64,000 bases of DNA from Heligmosomoides polygyrus polygyrus (taxonomy: Eukaryota > Nematoda > Chromadorea > Rhabditida > Heligmosomidae), in assembly GCA_947396885.1 (NCBI GenBank), contig OX377202.1, forward strand, positions 66,994,643 to 67,058,642, read 5' to 3'. The notes under the pieces were generated by a model. It saw nothing but the letters and a program-made list of their open reading frames with translations. It had not been told where the DNA came from and did not search any database. The position numbers were made by a program, and so were the translations under genes. Shown piece by piece: positions 8,512 to 19,920 of this stretch; position 1 is the first letter of the stretch, and each line of letters begins with the position of its first letter.

Positions 8512-11373
8512 TCACCTGTATCACCTGTCGTCCCGTTGATCATCGACTTGCTCGAACGGGCGCCAGCAGCGCCTCCATTCGTCCCTGTCGCGTGCCAGAG
8601 TGCTCCAATGCATCCTCCTCGCTCGAGGGACACGAAGAGCGTCATAGCGGTCGTTCGGGGCTTTCACGAAGAAGTCCGACCAACGCGTTGGTGGGCGTCC
8701 TGGTGTTCTCTTGACATCCCGCAGAATCCAGTCGGTGACGGCTCTCGTCCAGAGTGTCCGCGAAGCGCATTACGTGGCCGGTCCACCTAATTTTCGACAA
8801 CTTGGCCCGTCTCTGATCTTCGAACGTCGGCTCGGAACTCCGAAGGCCTTCTCTCACTTGCGTGAGTCGTGTCACTCCGAGCATCGTCCTCTCGATTCCA
8901 CGCTGCGCGACGCTAATCGCGTGTTCATCCTGCTTTCGTATAGCCCAGGTCTCTGAGGCGTATGTTAGGGCAGGAAGAACAGTGGAGTCGAATAGGTGGA
9001 CACGGAGTCGGACGTTCTTCGTCTTTTTCACGACTTCTTCGACGCTCTTGAAAGCTCCCCAAGCCGCTCGTTTCCTCCTGCTCAGCTCCGGCGCTAGATC
9101 GTTGGCCATATTGACTTCGCGACCTAGATACACGTAGCTGGAGCATTCGGAGATGTTCGTTCCGTTGAGCGAGAATGGGACATCAGAAACTTGTCCGTTC
9201 CTCACGAACATCGTCTTCGTAAGATTCAGCTCAGTCCGACGTTCCCACATATACAATCGAAGTCGGCCAGCATTCGCTCCGCCTGGCTGATGCTCGGTGT
9301 TATGAGCACGATGTCGTCAGCGAAGCGCAGATGGTGCAGCTGCCGGCCGTCGACTTTCACTCCCATGTCATCCCATTCTAGTTCGCGCATGACTTTTTCG
9401 AGGGTGGCGCTGAAGAGCTTCGGGGATATGGTATCACCCTGCTAACCCCTCTCTTCACGTCGTTGTAGAATGGTGAGATCTTGGTCGTGAATCCACTGTA
9501 CAGCTCACGAAGGACTCTGATGTACTGAGTAGGAATACCCTGAGTGAGCAGGGCGTCGATGACCGCTTCAGTTTCGACGGAATGCCTTCTTCAGATCGAT
9601 GAACGTAAGGCGCAGCGGCAGCTTGTACTCTCGCGACACTTCGATGAGCTTCGTAATGGTGTGTATGTGGTCGATCGTGCTGAATCCTCTCCGAAATCCT
9701 GCTTGTTCGCATGGCTGTCCTTCGTCCAGCGTTCTACTAATCCTATTCAGGATGACTCGAGTGAACAGCTTGTAGACTACGGACAACAGGCAGATCGGGC
9801 GATAGTTGCCAATGTCGTGCACGTCTCCCTTCTTGGAAAGCAAGACGGTCCTGCTGGTCTTCCACTGAGATGGAACCTTGCACTCCGACAGGTAGCGCGT
9901 GAAGAGCCGCGCCAGGGTGTTGATGAGCGCTGGCGGGAGGTTCTTGGGGTGTTCGGGTCTGATCCTGTCGGGACCGGGTGCTGTATGTTTCTTCACCAAC
10001 GAGATGGCGTGTCGGATCTCGGAAGGGAGAACAGAGAAGACGACGTATTCATCCTGCGGAAGATGGCGTGGGGGCAAGGGGACGTGGCTATTGAAGAGAT
10101 CGGAGTAGAAGTCGTGGATGACCTTCTCCATGGTCCTTCTGGAAGAGGTGACGGTTCCGTCAGGACGTGGGAGGGCGGTCATCTTGGTCTTGAAGTTGGC
10201 GAAGTTCCGGCGGGCATTGCGGATGCTCAAACCTGCCTCTGCTGCTTCAGACAACACTTCCGCCCTTCTCTCCTTAGGATCTTCCTTTATCGCCGCTCTG
10301 CATAGCTTCGCGAGCTCGGACGTCAGTTGGTAGTTTCCTGACGCTCGTGCTGCTCCATGCTGGCGCATCAGCTCCAGAGTTTCCGGAGACAGACGTCTCT
10401 TAGGGGTCTTCAAGCTCTCGGTTCCCTTAGCACTATCGCGGAAATGGTGCACGAAGCGGTCGTATTCTTCGTCAATGTTGTCTTGACGGTATCTTTCCAA
10501 AGGCCGGCAAGAGAGGTGTACATGTCCCAGTTGGTGGTCGTTCTGGGACTCCTCTTCTTGAACTTCGCGGCCTTCTCTCCTTGACGCGAAAAGCGGAACC
10601 TTGAGCGAAGGAGGCGATGGTCCGATCCCGTGTAGAACTTGGAGATAACGGAGACGTTGGTCAGGCAATACTTGCGTTTGAAGATGATGTGGTCGATCTC
10701 GTTGTAGAACTGGCCACCGGGGGATTCCCAGGTCCATCGTAGAGAGGGAGGCTTCTGGAACTGTGAATTTCCATGGATGGTGTTGGTCGACATGATAAAC
10801 TCAGACAGCCTTTCACCTTGGTCGTTCCACTCCAAACCGTGGGTTCCGATGTGAAGTTCTTCCAGCGACCTTCGCGGTCCGATCTTGGCGTTGAAGTCGC
10901 CGACGATCACCTTGTAGAAGGTGTGATCTTCCTTGTAGAACTTCTCCAGCTCCACGTAGAAGGCTTCGACCTCTTCGTCGTCGTAGTCGGATGCTGGGGC
11001 ATACGCGACGAATACAGTCAAAGCTGGCACCTATCCACATCGCTTCAGTCGCAGCCGTCCGATTCGGGTTGTCAGAGACTCGTACGAATCGATGTTCATG
11101 GCCAAGTGCGTGTTGACGAGGACACCAACGCCGTCTACTCCCCTGCTGTCGCATGTTCCGAGGAACAGTTCTTCTCCGGAATCGTAGGCGGCGGTAGGGG
11201 TGGTGTCTTCTCGTCTCGGTCAGTCCGATGACGTCGTACTTGATCTTCCTGGCTTGCATCATCAGGTCCTCGACGGATGCTTCCGATGCAAGTGTGCGGG
11301 CGTTGTAAGTACAGATCGTCATCCTAGTCCTTCTCAATTTGCGCAGCCTGGTTAGGCCCTGAGATTTTAGCAC
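8490..11373 (-). pseudogene. RTE-like LINE (family 1), near full-length endonuclease-reverse transcriptase
   Basis: On the minus strand the coding order is complete. The endonuclease start (MTICTYNARTL, VIGLTETRRH) lies near 11325-11200, then VIVGDFNAKIG near 10900, NEIDHIIF near 10700 and GSDHRLL near 10630. Next comes the linker and the reverse transcriptase from about 10000, with AGFRRGFSTIDHIHTI near 9680, FIDLKKAF (motif A) near 9600, LHHLRFADDIVLI (motif C, intact) near 9320, and the C-terminal RT-linked region with [16 protein letters not shown] near 8770. At least three frameshifts break the frame (near 11200, 9590 and 9436), and there is a stop near 11030. Motifs essential for endonuclease and RT are present, so decay is moderate. 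The 3' end has an ATT tail. Its 5' end abuts the mariner at 11376-12300. Confidence 0.9.
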
Positions 11374-11375
11374 CT

Positions 11376-12300
11376 CTCCGTACTCGTCCTTCCCATCGCT
11401 GCAGAAATGGGGGCTCTTTGGGGGTCAGGAGAATGAAGCCCTTTAATGCTGCTGTGTTTGACTCCAATACACACGGTAGCTAGTCGGGCTCTGTCGTGCG
11501 GGCGAAGAACTCCGGGCAACCACCCAGACTGCCCCCGCGTAAAAGACTGCAGCTCCGGAGTCGTACCATCGCTGAATCCAGTTTTTGAGGACTTCGTCCG
11601 TTTCAAAATATTTCTCTCCAATTTCTTGCTTGAGAGCATGGAAGAGATGTAGTCCGTAGGGGCGAGGTCAGGGCTACACAATGGATGTGGCATTACCTCC
11701 CAGCTCAGATCGTCTGTTGTTTCTCTTGTGAGTCTTGCAACTTTTGCATTGTCCTGCAGGATCATCACCTTCGACTTCTCAGGGCTCTTTTCTTGGAGAG
11801 CTGCGGCGACTTCGTGGAGTTGGCCACTGTATGTGGCAGCAGTAGCTGTCTCTCCACCTCCTAGAGTTTCCCAGTAAATCACTCCTCTGATATTCCACCA
11901 AACACTCAAGATAATCTTCCTTTCGTGAACACTGGGCTTGAGATCAGGCTTAGGATTCTCTCCTTTTTGTACGCATTGTCTTTTTCTTCGAAAGTTGGCA
12001 TACAGAACCCAGGACTCACCACCTGTCACAATCCGCGGCAGAAACGATTTTCTTTCGTATCTGGACAGAAGAGAAGCAGCTGTTGACCTTTCTGAGTGTC
12101 TGACAGGGCATGTGGAATCCAAGCTCCAAATTTTCATGCAAAGCCAAGACCCTTCAGACGGATTCCCACTATCCTACGAGACACTTCGAGCTTCTCTGCC
12201 AGCTGACGTGTCGTCTGCGTACTATCGGTGCGAAGAAGATGGAGTAGTTCAGTGTCACCCAATTCAGTTGGCCTTCGTGAATTCTTCGAGTGAATAATCT
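11376..12300 (-). pseudogene. Decayed mariner transposase
   Basis: The minus strand carries a mariner-family transposase (DD34D). The N-terminal helix-turn-helix part around 12297-12140 (EEFTKANWIG, later QLAEKLEVS) is broken by stops and frameshifts. The catalytic part runs from 12137: RIVTGGESWVLY near 12030, SVWWNIRGVIYWE near 11890, QDNAKVARLT near 11745, and CSPDLAPTDY near 11665. The first catalytic aspartate (GDE) is replaced by Gly (GGE), so the protein could not cut DNA. I could not find convincing terminal inverted repeats. It differs from the other mariner at 51198-52478. Confidence 0.85.
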
Positions 12301-12604
12301 CCCTTTAAAAATTTTCTGAACCATTCATAACAGGTGCGATGATCTGTGTGATTTTAGAATCTACGCAATCCCGAAAACAAAAACAAAAAAAAACTCATCG
12401 AGATTTGGCCACATGGATCGATATTGGTGAGCTGCATAAGGTCGAATAGGCCCGTAATTACGAGAAAGAGAAGTGTGGGATTCGTTGGTCATGCAGCCGA
12501 GTGCAATGTCTCTGTAGGGCATGTCAGGTCACTGCAATTATGGTCGAAGAAGACCTCTACATCGACGCTCGATCTGGTGCGTCAAAATATTGGCGTCTGG
12601 GCTG

Positions 12605-12720
12605 CTTGATTGATTGACTGATTGATTGATTGATTTATTGCACATGTTTGTGCGCTATACAAGAAAAGGAATGTAATCGAAGAAAAACATAACATTTAAC
12701 GAACTTGAGTGTTTCTCGAT
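12605..12720 (-). repeat. LINE-type 3' tail (TGATT repeats)
   Basis: A run of GATT units (12607-12640) is followed by TTATTGCACATG, an AAGAAAAGG stretch and AAACATAACA. The layout resembles the 3' ends of the two CR1-like fragments at 37500 and 43620, where a TTAATT-type repeat is followed by an A-rich stretch. No coding part remains. Confidence 0.35.
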
Positions 12721-15164
12721 TCCATGTTTGTCGCTGAAGCAAAATTCAATGAATCGTAACGTCGCAACAAAACAAGCTCTCAATTGCAAAAATGGAATGC
12801 AGAGACTTTGGAGGAGAGATTATGATAAGGATATTGAGATAAGGATGATGAGTTGTAACGTGCTAATGCTTCAGTGCCGATACCATATCTGAAACAGTAC
12901 ATAATTATTATAAGCTTAAGAAATAGGTGAACATTGAAGAGAGTAAAGAGATTTTCTGTTGCGAGTTACGATTCTTATTGTTTGTGAAGTGATGGAACGA
13001 GCAACACCATACAACAATCAAGCTAGAAGCTACGTAATTGAGGTGTTTGTCATGCTTTCTCCTCCCATATGAAATTCGGAGCTTTATTCTTCGTTGTCGA
13101 ATGGCAGTCATGACCATGAACAAATAGTGTGGGAGACAAGAGCAGCAAGCGTGGTGTCTGTAAGAGTCTAATTGTTAACAAAAATGCTCGATTCTAAGTA
13201 AGTGCGGAAGATCTAAGCTCATTAAATTGCGCCTAAAAATGATCACTGATCTCGCCTGGAACAGTCCAGCTATTATTACCACGTTATCTTTTATCTTTTC
13301 CTGGTCGAAGTGTTGACGCTCCTAGAATGGAAGGTCTGTGAGCCAGAACTGGAACTTTGGGAGAGCATTTGAGATCCGTCTCGCACTTGCACTGAAAACC
13401 ACGTTGTAGTAGCATCCGAAGTGTCACAGCCGTCCCGTTCTAAAGATCACGGAAAATATCCGGAACAGCCAGAAGGCGAAAACGCGGCTTCCGATCTTGC
13501 AATCCGAAAGTGCTATAGGGATCCTGCATGACCCTATCTTGGCCTTCAGACGTCGAAGATTCTCCACGATGACCGTCGGATAGAGGCGCGGCCCAGAGGT
13601 CAGACCAAACATCCAACTGCGTGGGACAGAGTGGAGCGACCACTCACTGGCACCAAAGTACAAAGTTCGCCCCGAACACCGTTCCGTGCTGCGACAGCTG
13701 CTATCACACAGTCTTCCTACACTGATGGTGAGTATACTAACGCGTTTGCTTCTGGTTCAGTACATTTACCGACTATATGGATTTTTTCGCATGCTGCAGT
13801 TACGGGTCAGTTTCTCCTACACTGAAAATCAAAAGTGCCAGTATGAGGAGGAGAACGGCCACATCGACGGTCGAGGGTTGTACGACACAGCCATCGGGTT
13901 CCCATCCAAGCGCAATCAAGAAGTATAAATTGCCAAGCAGCCAGCAGGGTTCGACGTAATTCGGGGAGATTCTAACTCCGACATGCCTGCTCTTCGTTCT
14001 GTCCACGCTTTCTGCCCCCGTCGAACTCGATCACTGGGACGCCTATAGTCGTCTGCGCGACGATGCTGTCTCTGCTCTTCGCCCCGCCCCATCCGGATGA
14101 TGCGCAGAACACATCGTACTCACTCTTCACATAACCCATCGAGTAAACGGTTCGGTTCGCCATAATTAGTGGACCACCATATTCGTTGGCATCCAAGACC
14201 CAGCCACTTAGCATCCATCTCATTTCTTCCTCAATTTGAGGAATCCAGCCGTTAGTCGCAACGAAAGGGGACGCGATTGCGGGCTACTAGGTAAGATCGG
14301 CCTCCATCGTCATTTTAATCGTCTTTCCTCAGCTGCAGCTCCTAGAGCACCGCTCCTTGTTGTCTACGCGGGTCGCTGTAGAATCAGTAGAGCGATGACA
14401 GAGATGCTTTTAGAGCCATATGTCCTCCCTTCATCTTCTTTTTTCGTCTCTATTGCGGTCGTCTTTGAAAGTGTTCTTCGATACTTAGCAGGAATTCTGC
14501 TACGAAATTTGTTCCACGGCAGCAGTACGTGGTATATTCAACCCGCCCTAATCTGGTCGTGAGATCTAGTCCGAGGCGGGCGCCGCACCCGGTCAACCTA
14601 CCACAATTGAGCCCGTCGCTAGTATTGGCACGCTGTATAGGCTACGTGTGAGTACACCGTTACACCGCACACAATTAACTCAACGCAAAGAACAATACTG
14701 CGGTCATGCGGTGAACGGAGCACTGAACATTCCGGTAGAACGGGAAACACGACGCAACTTGATGGAATAGTGCAAGTGGTTGTGAGACCCAGTGTCAACG
14801 GCAAGCGACCCGATCGCCAGCCGACTCGGTTATTGATCTCCTTCCTTCCAGTCGGAGATGCTGCCGACTTAAGGCCATTTCTGTCTTCCGCAGTGATTGT
14901 GGAGGTGATGAGTAAGAATACCCTGGAATAATCTAACGTAGGGATAGCATTTAGAGTCGTTTTTGTGGATCGCTGAGTAGTAATGTTGTGCGGACCTATC
15001 TGGAGCAAGCGTTGAGACATTATTTCTTCAGATGTTCAGTCGACACACGGCTACGTTGCAGTCCCTGTTTCGTTCAGTGTACGTCAGTTCATTGAGGTAC
15101 GTTGCTGTCTGAGTTTATTTAGAGACATCTGTTATGTGCAGCACAAGTGTTCTGGCACCCCTGA
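12721..15164. other. Unassigned stretch
   Basis: Open frames at 13424-13663, 13800-14006, 13972-14223 (minus) and 14236-14562 (plus) overlap one another and show no splice sites or motif that I recognise. The minus frame near 13990-14230 reads smoothly and could be decayed transposon coding sequence. Confidence 0.4.
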
Positions 15165-15313
15165 GGCCAGATTCATCAACGACACCGCTGGTATCATCTT
15201 ACCGCGGATTCACCATAGCGGCCTATGTAGTATGTGATACAGAAAGATACAGAGATACAGACACGCCAACCGATATATAGCTACCGGCCGGTAAGCGGTT
15301 GATGAATCTGACC
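15165..15313. mobile_element. Palindromic MITE (GATTCATCAAC group), variant 3
   Basis: It starts GGCCAGATTCATCAACG and its far end in reverse complement starts GGTCAGATTCATCAACCGCT. The internal sequence has partial inverted symmetry (TATCATCTTACCG and CGGTAAGCGG) and an AGATACAG repeat in the middle. Confidence 0.65.
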
Positions 15314-16339
15314 ATGGCGGCTTGCCCCACTCTTGCCAGGGCCAGGATTCACAGTAGTGTTGTTGCGGTTGCCCTTCCGTATCTGACCTAGATGTACCGG
15401 TTTTTCTGCGATAAAGAGAGGACAAAGGTCGGTGGTTATTCAGTGCTTTCGGGACTTAGGACCCACCCACTTCGATGAAAGCATTTGGAGTGGGTATCTC
15501 GCGTATCCTTGCATATAGAGTAGTCACCCAGGACGTATTCCCCAGAAGACGCTAGTGCTAGTTTACCTTGATCTCAAACCGACAGGGAGCTTTTGAAACT
15601 GGGCCCAGTGGAAACTATAAGAATGGTTCGGTTTTTGCTTCATCCGGATGAGGCGGTTTTCTTTTTGACTGCAAAGTAACAGTGCAATTATTTGTTATTA
15701 TTTGTTATTATTTGTTGCCGATACATGAGAACTGGACAGTTTGTGGTAATAATGGCGATGGGTCGTCCCCTACTGACGACGAATGGAGTGTAAGGTGTAG
15801 CACAGGCTAAGAGGGTGCGGGTGGGTGGATGTTTGGCTAAGCTTATCGATAACAGAATCTGATTAGCTTCTTCGACGATCAGGCTTCTGTGTTCTCGCTA
15901 TTGCTATTTATGCATCCGTACACCTAGCCGGTGCATAGCCAGTTCGTCCCCGCCGATCAGGGACGGACATGCTCACCGTGTGCTGTAGAAGCAAGTCCAG
16001 GAAGGAAGTCCGGGGTCTGGCTGCTCTAGCTTTTTAAGGGTAGGGCCCTCGGAACAGTTGCCGTCAGGCTTATCCAAGTTCCATGGCATTTCCCTACGAT
16101 TCTTAGTCTGAAGTGCCTGGTCGTTCAACAAACCAATGAAATGAATTTCTCGATCGATAGAAACCCGTCAAATCGCAATCACGTTCGAGCAGTTTCTGCA
16201 GAGTAATTCTGTCTTCCCTCCCCTCCCTTTTCTGGTCGGACAGTCATGTAGCCCAACAGACGAAGGAGATAAAGACGCGTCCCCTGGTATTACTGCAGCG
16301 TTTAGGTATTGTTGAATACGCGCAACAATATGCGCACCA
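15314..16339. other. Unassigned stretch
   Basis: It holds a three-unit repeat of TTATTTGTTA (about 15686-15718). No gene is seen. Confidence 0.45.
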
Positions 16340-16475
16340 CACCCTTGTCAATCAACCATCTTTACCCGCGGATGTAGGGGTAGAGATACACATGATAAAG
16401 CCCGCGTTTCTGTCTCACATAATACCTTATCCCTACCGCTTGTACCCGCGGGTTTCATTGTTGATGAATCTGGCC
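16340..16475. mobile_element. Palindromic MITE (GATTCATCAAC group), variant 4
   Basis: The right end, GTTGATGAATCTGGCC, is well preserved; the left end (TTGTCAATCAACC) has diverged. The internal arms TTTACCCGCGGATGTAGGGG and GTACCCGCGGG show inverted relation. No coding capacity. Confidence 0.6.
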
Positions 16476-16589
16476 TCTTTTTCTCCTTGTTCGCGTCTCT
16501 AGCGGTGCCCCTCCGACTAGGATAGATCCGAATCCAAGTCCAAGGAACAGTCGATGTCATCGATCGAAGTTGGTGAGCACGTCGGTAGC

Positions 16590-17055
16590 GATCTCTAGTT
16601 GGGGAGCGCATTCAGCCGCCGTCGTGGCGCGACCTTGGGAAGGGGTTCACCCTGTGTATCTCTCTTGACTGGCCGCTTCAGCCTAGCCCAGAGTGCGATG
16701 CCGGCTGCCCCTGTAGGGCAAAACCCGAACGCGGCCCACCGCAACCAGCCGCTCCGCGACGAGACCGGCCGAGTGCGGTCCGGGCGGCGGATGCCGCGTT
16801 GGGTTGAGAACAGGTGGTTTCCTGTCGCGCCAGGTTAATACCGGGACGTCTCCGCCTTCGAGAGTCGGCCGTAGCCCCTCCGGCCCTTCCTTGCGTTGAG
16901 GCTGTTCAGATCGGGCAGCGCTCGAAGCCGCGGTTAGGGCGCACGCCCGTCAGGCGCTGCATGTGCTGGGGGATGCCTTGTCTTTGCTGCGTAGTGGCGC
17001 TGGCGCTTACCTCACTGCAATTCACCCTGTGCACAAACCCTGCCGAAATCTAACG
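16590..17055. other. GC-rich block, unassigned
   Basis: This stretch is much richer in G and C than its surroundings (for example GGTCCGGGCGGCGGATGCCG near 16776). It holds two open plus-strand frames (16599-16838 and 16814-17053), both Arg- and Pro-rich, as expected from GC-rich DNA. I could not match it to rRNA, 5S or spliced-leader sequence from memory. Confidence 0.4.
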
Positions 17056-18013
17056 CGTAAGGGCTAGATCCACTTGAATGCTCTGGGTCGTAGTTATCGG
17101 AGGCAATCTAGGCGCCCTTGTATTGAATGGCTACCCGCCTTGTTAGTAAGGCTCATGAATGCCCAATACCATTAGATGAGGCCTAGTTCAGTTCCCCACA
17201 GAGGTAGGACACATCAGAGCTGCATAAAAGTGTTAATATCGTGCAGCACAAACAGGCGCTGTGATACTTGAGGGGTCACCTTCCAGAAAACTTCAGTAAC
17301 ACGGACAAAATGATGCGTATATTGTCAATGAAGAAAACACGCACTCAGTGGCACTGATGTGTTCTGCGCTCTTCTCAGCTCCGGACGAAATGCACGAAAA
17401 GGATCTCCGAGGTATGGCTCGGCTACCGCACCGTGGCAAAATTGCCTACATCCTGAAATTCCTTACCTTGCCAAAGTGTGGAGGCAGGTTGAGTGGATGT
17501 GTGATAAAGACATAGTAAAGACGATATAAAAATGCCATAGCACACACAAGCCGTGGTATAAACGCAGGCATACAAGCTACCTCCCCTTCCCCTGAGCCAC
17601 TTAGCGCAGCAATCTAGTATGAGACGAATCCGACTCTCAACTTTACTTAAGCATTCTCTCATTCTCTGGACGAGGACAAAGGACGAATATCGATATCATT
17701 TGACGAGAAACTGCTCGTTCAGTGCTGTCTTAGCATAGCTTAGCACGTGATGATTATAATACACTACTCGGAAGCATACCATTTGACCCCATATTATGAA
17801 TCACCATACTGGGAGTAGATCTGGGTACTTAGCGGGCTGGTGCCCGCATCGCACCGGCCAGGGGTCTCAAGGCCGGTAAGTTAGATCAGCCAGACGTAGA
17901 AGTTCTTTTGCTTGCCTAGTTCTGTGCTCTCCCCGCATGAGGAGTGGAGGTGGTCATAGAAACCGAGTTGTCCAAATCTTTTACTAGCATATGCAATCCT
18001 GGTACGGGCACCT
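17056..18013. other. Unassigned stretch
   Basis: No exon, RNA gene or recognisable repeat. Confidence 0.45.
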
Positions 18014-18140
18014 TAAACTGACTTCATCAACGATTAAACCCTTGAGTGTGCCGGATGAGGTAAAGATACCGACGATATGGCATCCATTTTTACCCCCTGT
18101 ACAACCATGCTCAGTGGTTAGATGTTGATGAATCTGGTCC
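18014..18140. mobile_element. Palindromic MITE (GATTCATCAAC group), variant 5
   Basis: The left end is ACTTCATCAACGATTAAACC and the right end in reverse complement is GACCAGATTCATCAACATCT. The centre has GGTAAAGATACCGACG facing a GGGGGTAAAAATGG segment on the other strand. No coding capacity. Confidence 0.6.
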
Positions 18141-18341
18141 CAGCATGCGACCAGTGTTGTCATTTAGGATATGTTGCTATGTTAGCGAAGAGATCATTGT
18201 TGTACCCAAAAGAATGGTACCGGGAACAAATGGAACACCGAACCATAGAGGATTTAAGTGATAAGGGACGAGGTACGGCAGGTTAAGTATGACGAAGTCG
18301 GGAGTACTGGTACTTTTTCACACTTACATCGCGAATCGATC

Positions 18342-18720
18342 TTACAAGGAAAGGCTCCCAACTCATGGTGAGCTTTTGCGATGCTATTTTGGCTGTATGT
18401 AGGGTCGTGTGAGCGGAGTCCAGATCCACAGCTAGTTTTGCTGAACGCCTTTCTAAAGACCTAAAAAAGAGGCGTGAAAACGTGTGTGCAACACTCATCA
18501 ACCCCTATGACACCCCAAGAGATGTGAGCAGCCGCCTCATAGGAGCGCACCAACGGGCTTTTGAGTTCGAGTCCGCGTGTTTGCCAATGTTTTTGCACGT
18601 ATTAGTTTGTTGTTATTACGCTCTCTCATGGTCCGATTTTCATTACACCTCTAACCTGCACCGCCTCTTCTTCCTGACATTCGACAGATGGCGTCCAGTG
18701 TACCGATATAGCACGGGTTC
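18342..18720 (+). repeat. SINE-like repeat family S2, copy a
   Basis: Shared landmarks with three other copies are TTACAAGGAAAGG, GAGCTTTTGCGATG, GAGCGGAGTCCAGA, TAAAGACCTAA and CAACCCCTA. A tRNA-like head then follows, with CGCCTCATAGGAGCGCACC and the B-box GAGTTCGAGTCCGCG. Copies a and b lie tail to tail. Confidence 0.6.
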
Positions 18721-18721
18721 A

Positions 18722-19140
18722 TAATATTCAACCGTAAGGTATGCATGTTTGCGTGCAGTTACGGTATCACTAATGATGTGGTATGATGAGGGGGTGGTGC
18801 AGATGCGCATCGTTGAGGAACTAGCACATATGAAGGCGCAGATGTACAGCCTTGATTTGTTGTAAGCATTGATGGTCTAAAATTGAGTGCTGCGATCATG
18901 AAGAAGCGAATGGTAGTACGCGGACTCGAACTCAAAAGCACGACGGTATGCTTCTATGAGGCAGCACTCCTACAGCCTGCGCCATCGAGGCACACCTTTC
19001 GTACCTCTTTTTCCTGTCTTTAAAAAAGAGCTCAGCAAAAACTGATTGTAACTCTGCACTCCTCTCACACGACCGTTCATCCTCCCAAAATTACATCGCA
19101 AAAGCTCACCATGAGTTGGGAACCTTTCCTTGTTACGTTC
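18722..19140 (-). repeat. SINE-like repeat family S2, copy b
   Basis: In reverse complement it carries the head TGCCTCGATGGCGCAGGCTG (A-box region), the B-box GAGTTCGAGTCCGCG, and the same flanking TTTTGCGATGTAATTTTGGG segment. It is the mirror partner of the copy at 18342-18720, giving an inverted pair of about 0.8 kb. Confidence 0.6.
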
Positions 19141-19920
19141 TGCATGTGACCAGGCCAACCTAACGTTCTATTTCTTCGAGGTAGATGAATTAGTATAACA
19201 CCTGCGAAGAGATGGCAAACGCTGGTCTTCGCTAAACCGCTGATTGGGCCCAGCTAACTATCCATTATAAACTAGTTAGGTACTAAACACGTTTCCGCAC
19301 TGTCAATTTGTGTCATGTACGGCGGATTCCAGGATTGGGGATATTTTATGCTTTGACGAGAGTGCTTCAGAAGGCGTATTCGTAATCGTTTCTTGAATCT
19401 GGCAAACGGTGGTAGAACCCAACTAGGTTAAAGATGCGTGGCTGAGCCGGAGAGATTTAAAACTATTTACCCTTGGGGAGCTCAGGGATTCAAGGTATCT
19501 AATATCGAACTTCTCTTAGTCGGGAGGGCCATTGGTTGTTCTTCATAGCTAACACTCCCCCTCCCCTGAATCCTAGCAGTGGGGGAACATGAGAGCAGTG
19601 GCTGCTGCACAGGAGTTCAGGAGAGGACACTTCTCTGCATGGGAGTAGGGAGGCAACTGCCTCTTCAGGCTTGCCCATTCCCGTCTAGGATAAATCCGGG
19701 GTATCTTTTCCTGGCCTCTTTTATGGTGTGTTGTTTTGTGTATGTGTGTTCAGTCATAACCGAATCTTCAAGATATGGTAGTGAAAAAACAGGCCATAAC
19801 CTGTTTACAAGCTTTCTCCTTGTGATCTCAATGCGCAAAAATCTAAAAGACTCTGTACAACCTGTTCCTAAACTACTCAGAGATGAGCTATCCTTCGTGT
19901 GTTCATCTGTTTTTTATCAG
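19141..19920. other. Upstream region of the isomerase gene
   Basis: The first exon of the following gene, which must supply two bases of a split Arg codon and probably a mitochondrial presequence, should lie here or further left. I cannot identify it. An ATG at 19883 is in frame across the acceptor and could start a short alternative N-terminus. Confidence 0.4.

Noticed and set aside
13800..14223. Membrane protein exons on the minus strand
   Set aside because: Hydrophobic stretch is short, the two frames overlap in different phases and no acceptor/donor pair links them.
16599..17053. Two adjoining protein-coding frames
   Set aside because: Arg/Pro/Gly-rich frames are expected in GC-rich DNA; no splice sites, and stop codons are simply rare there.
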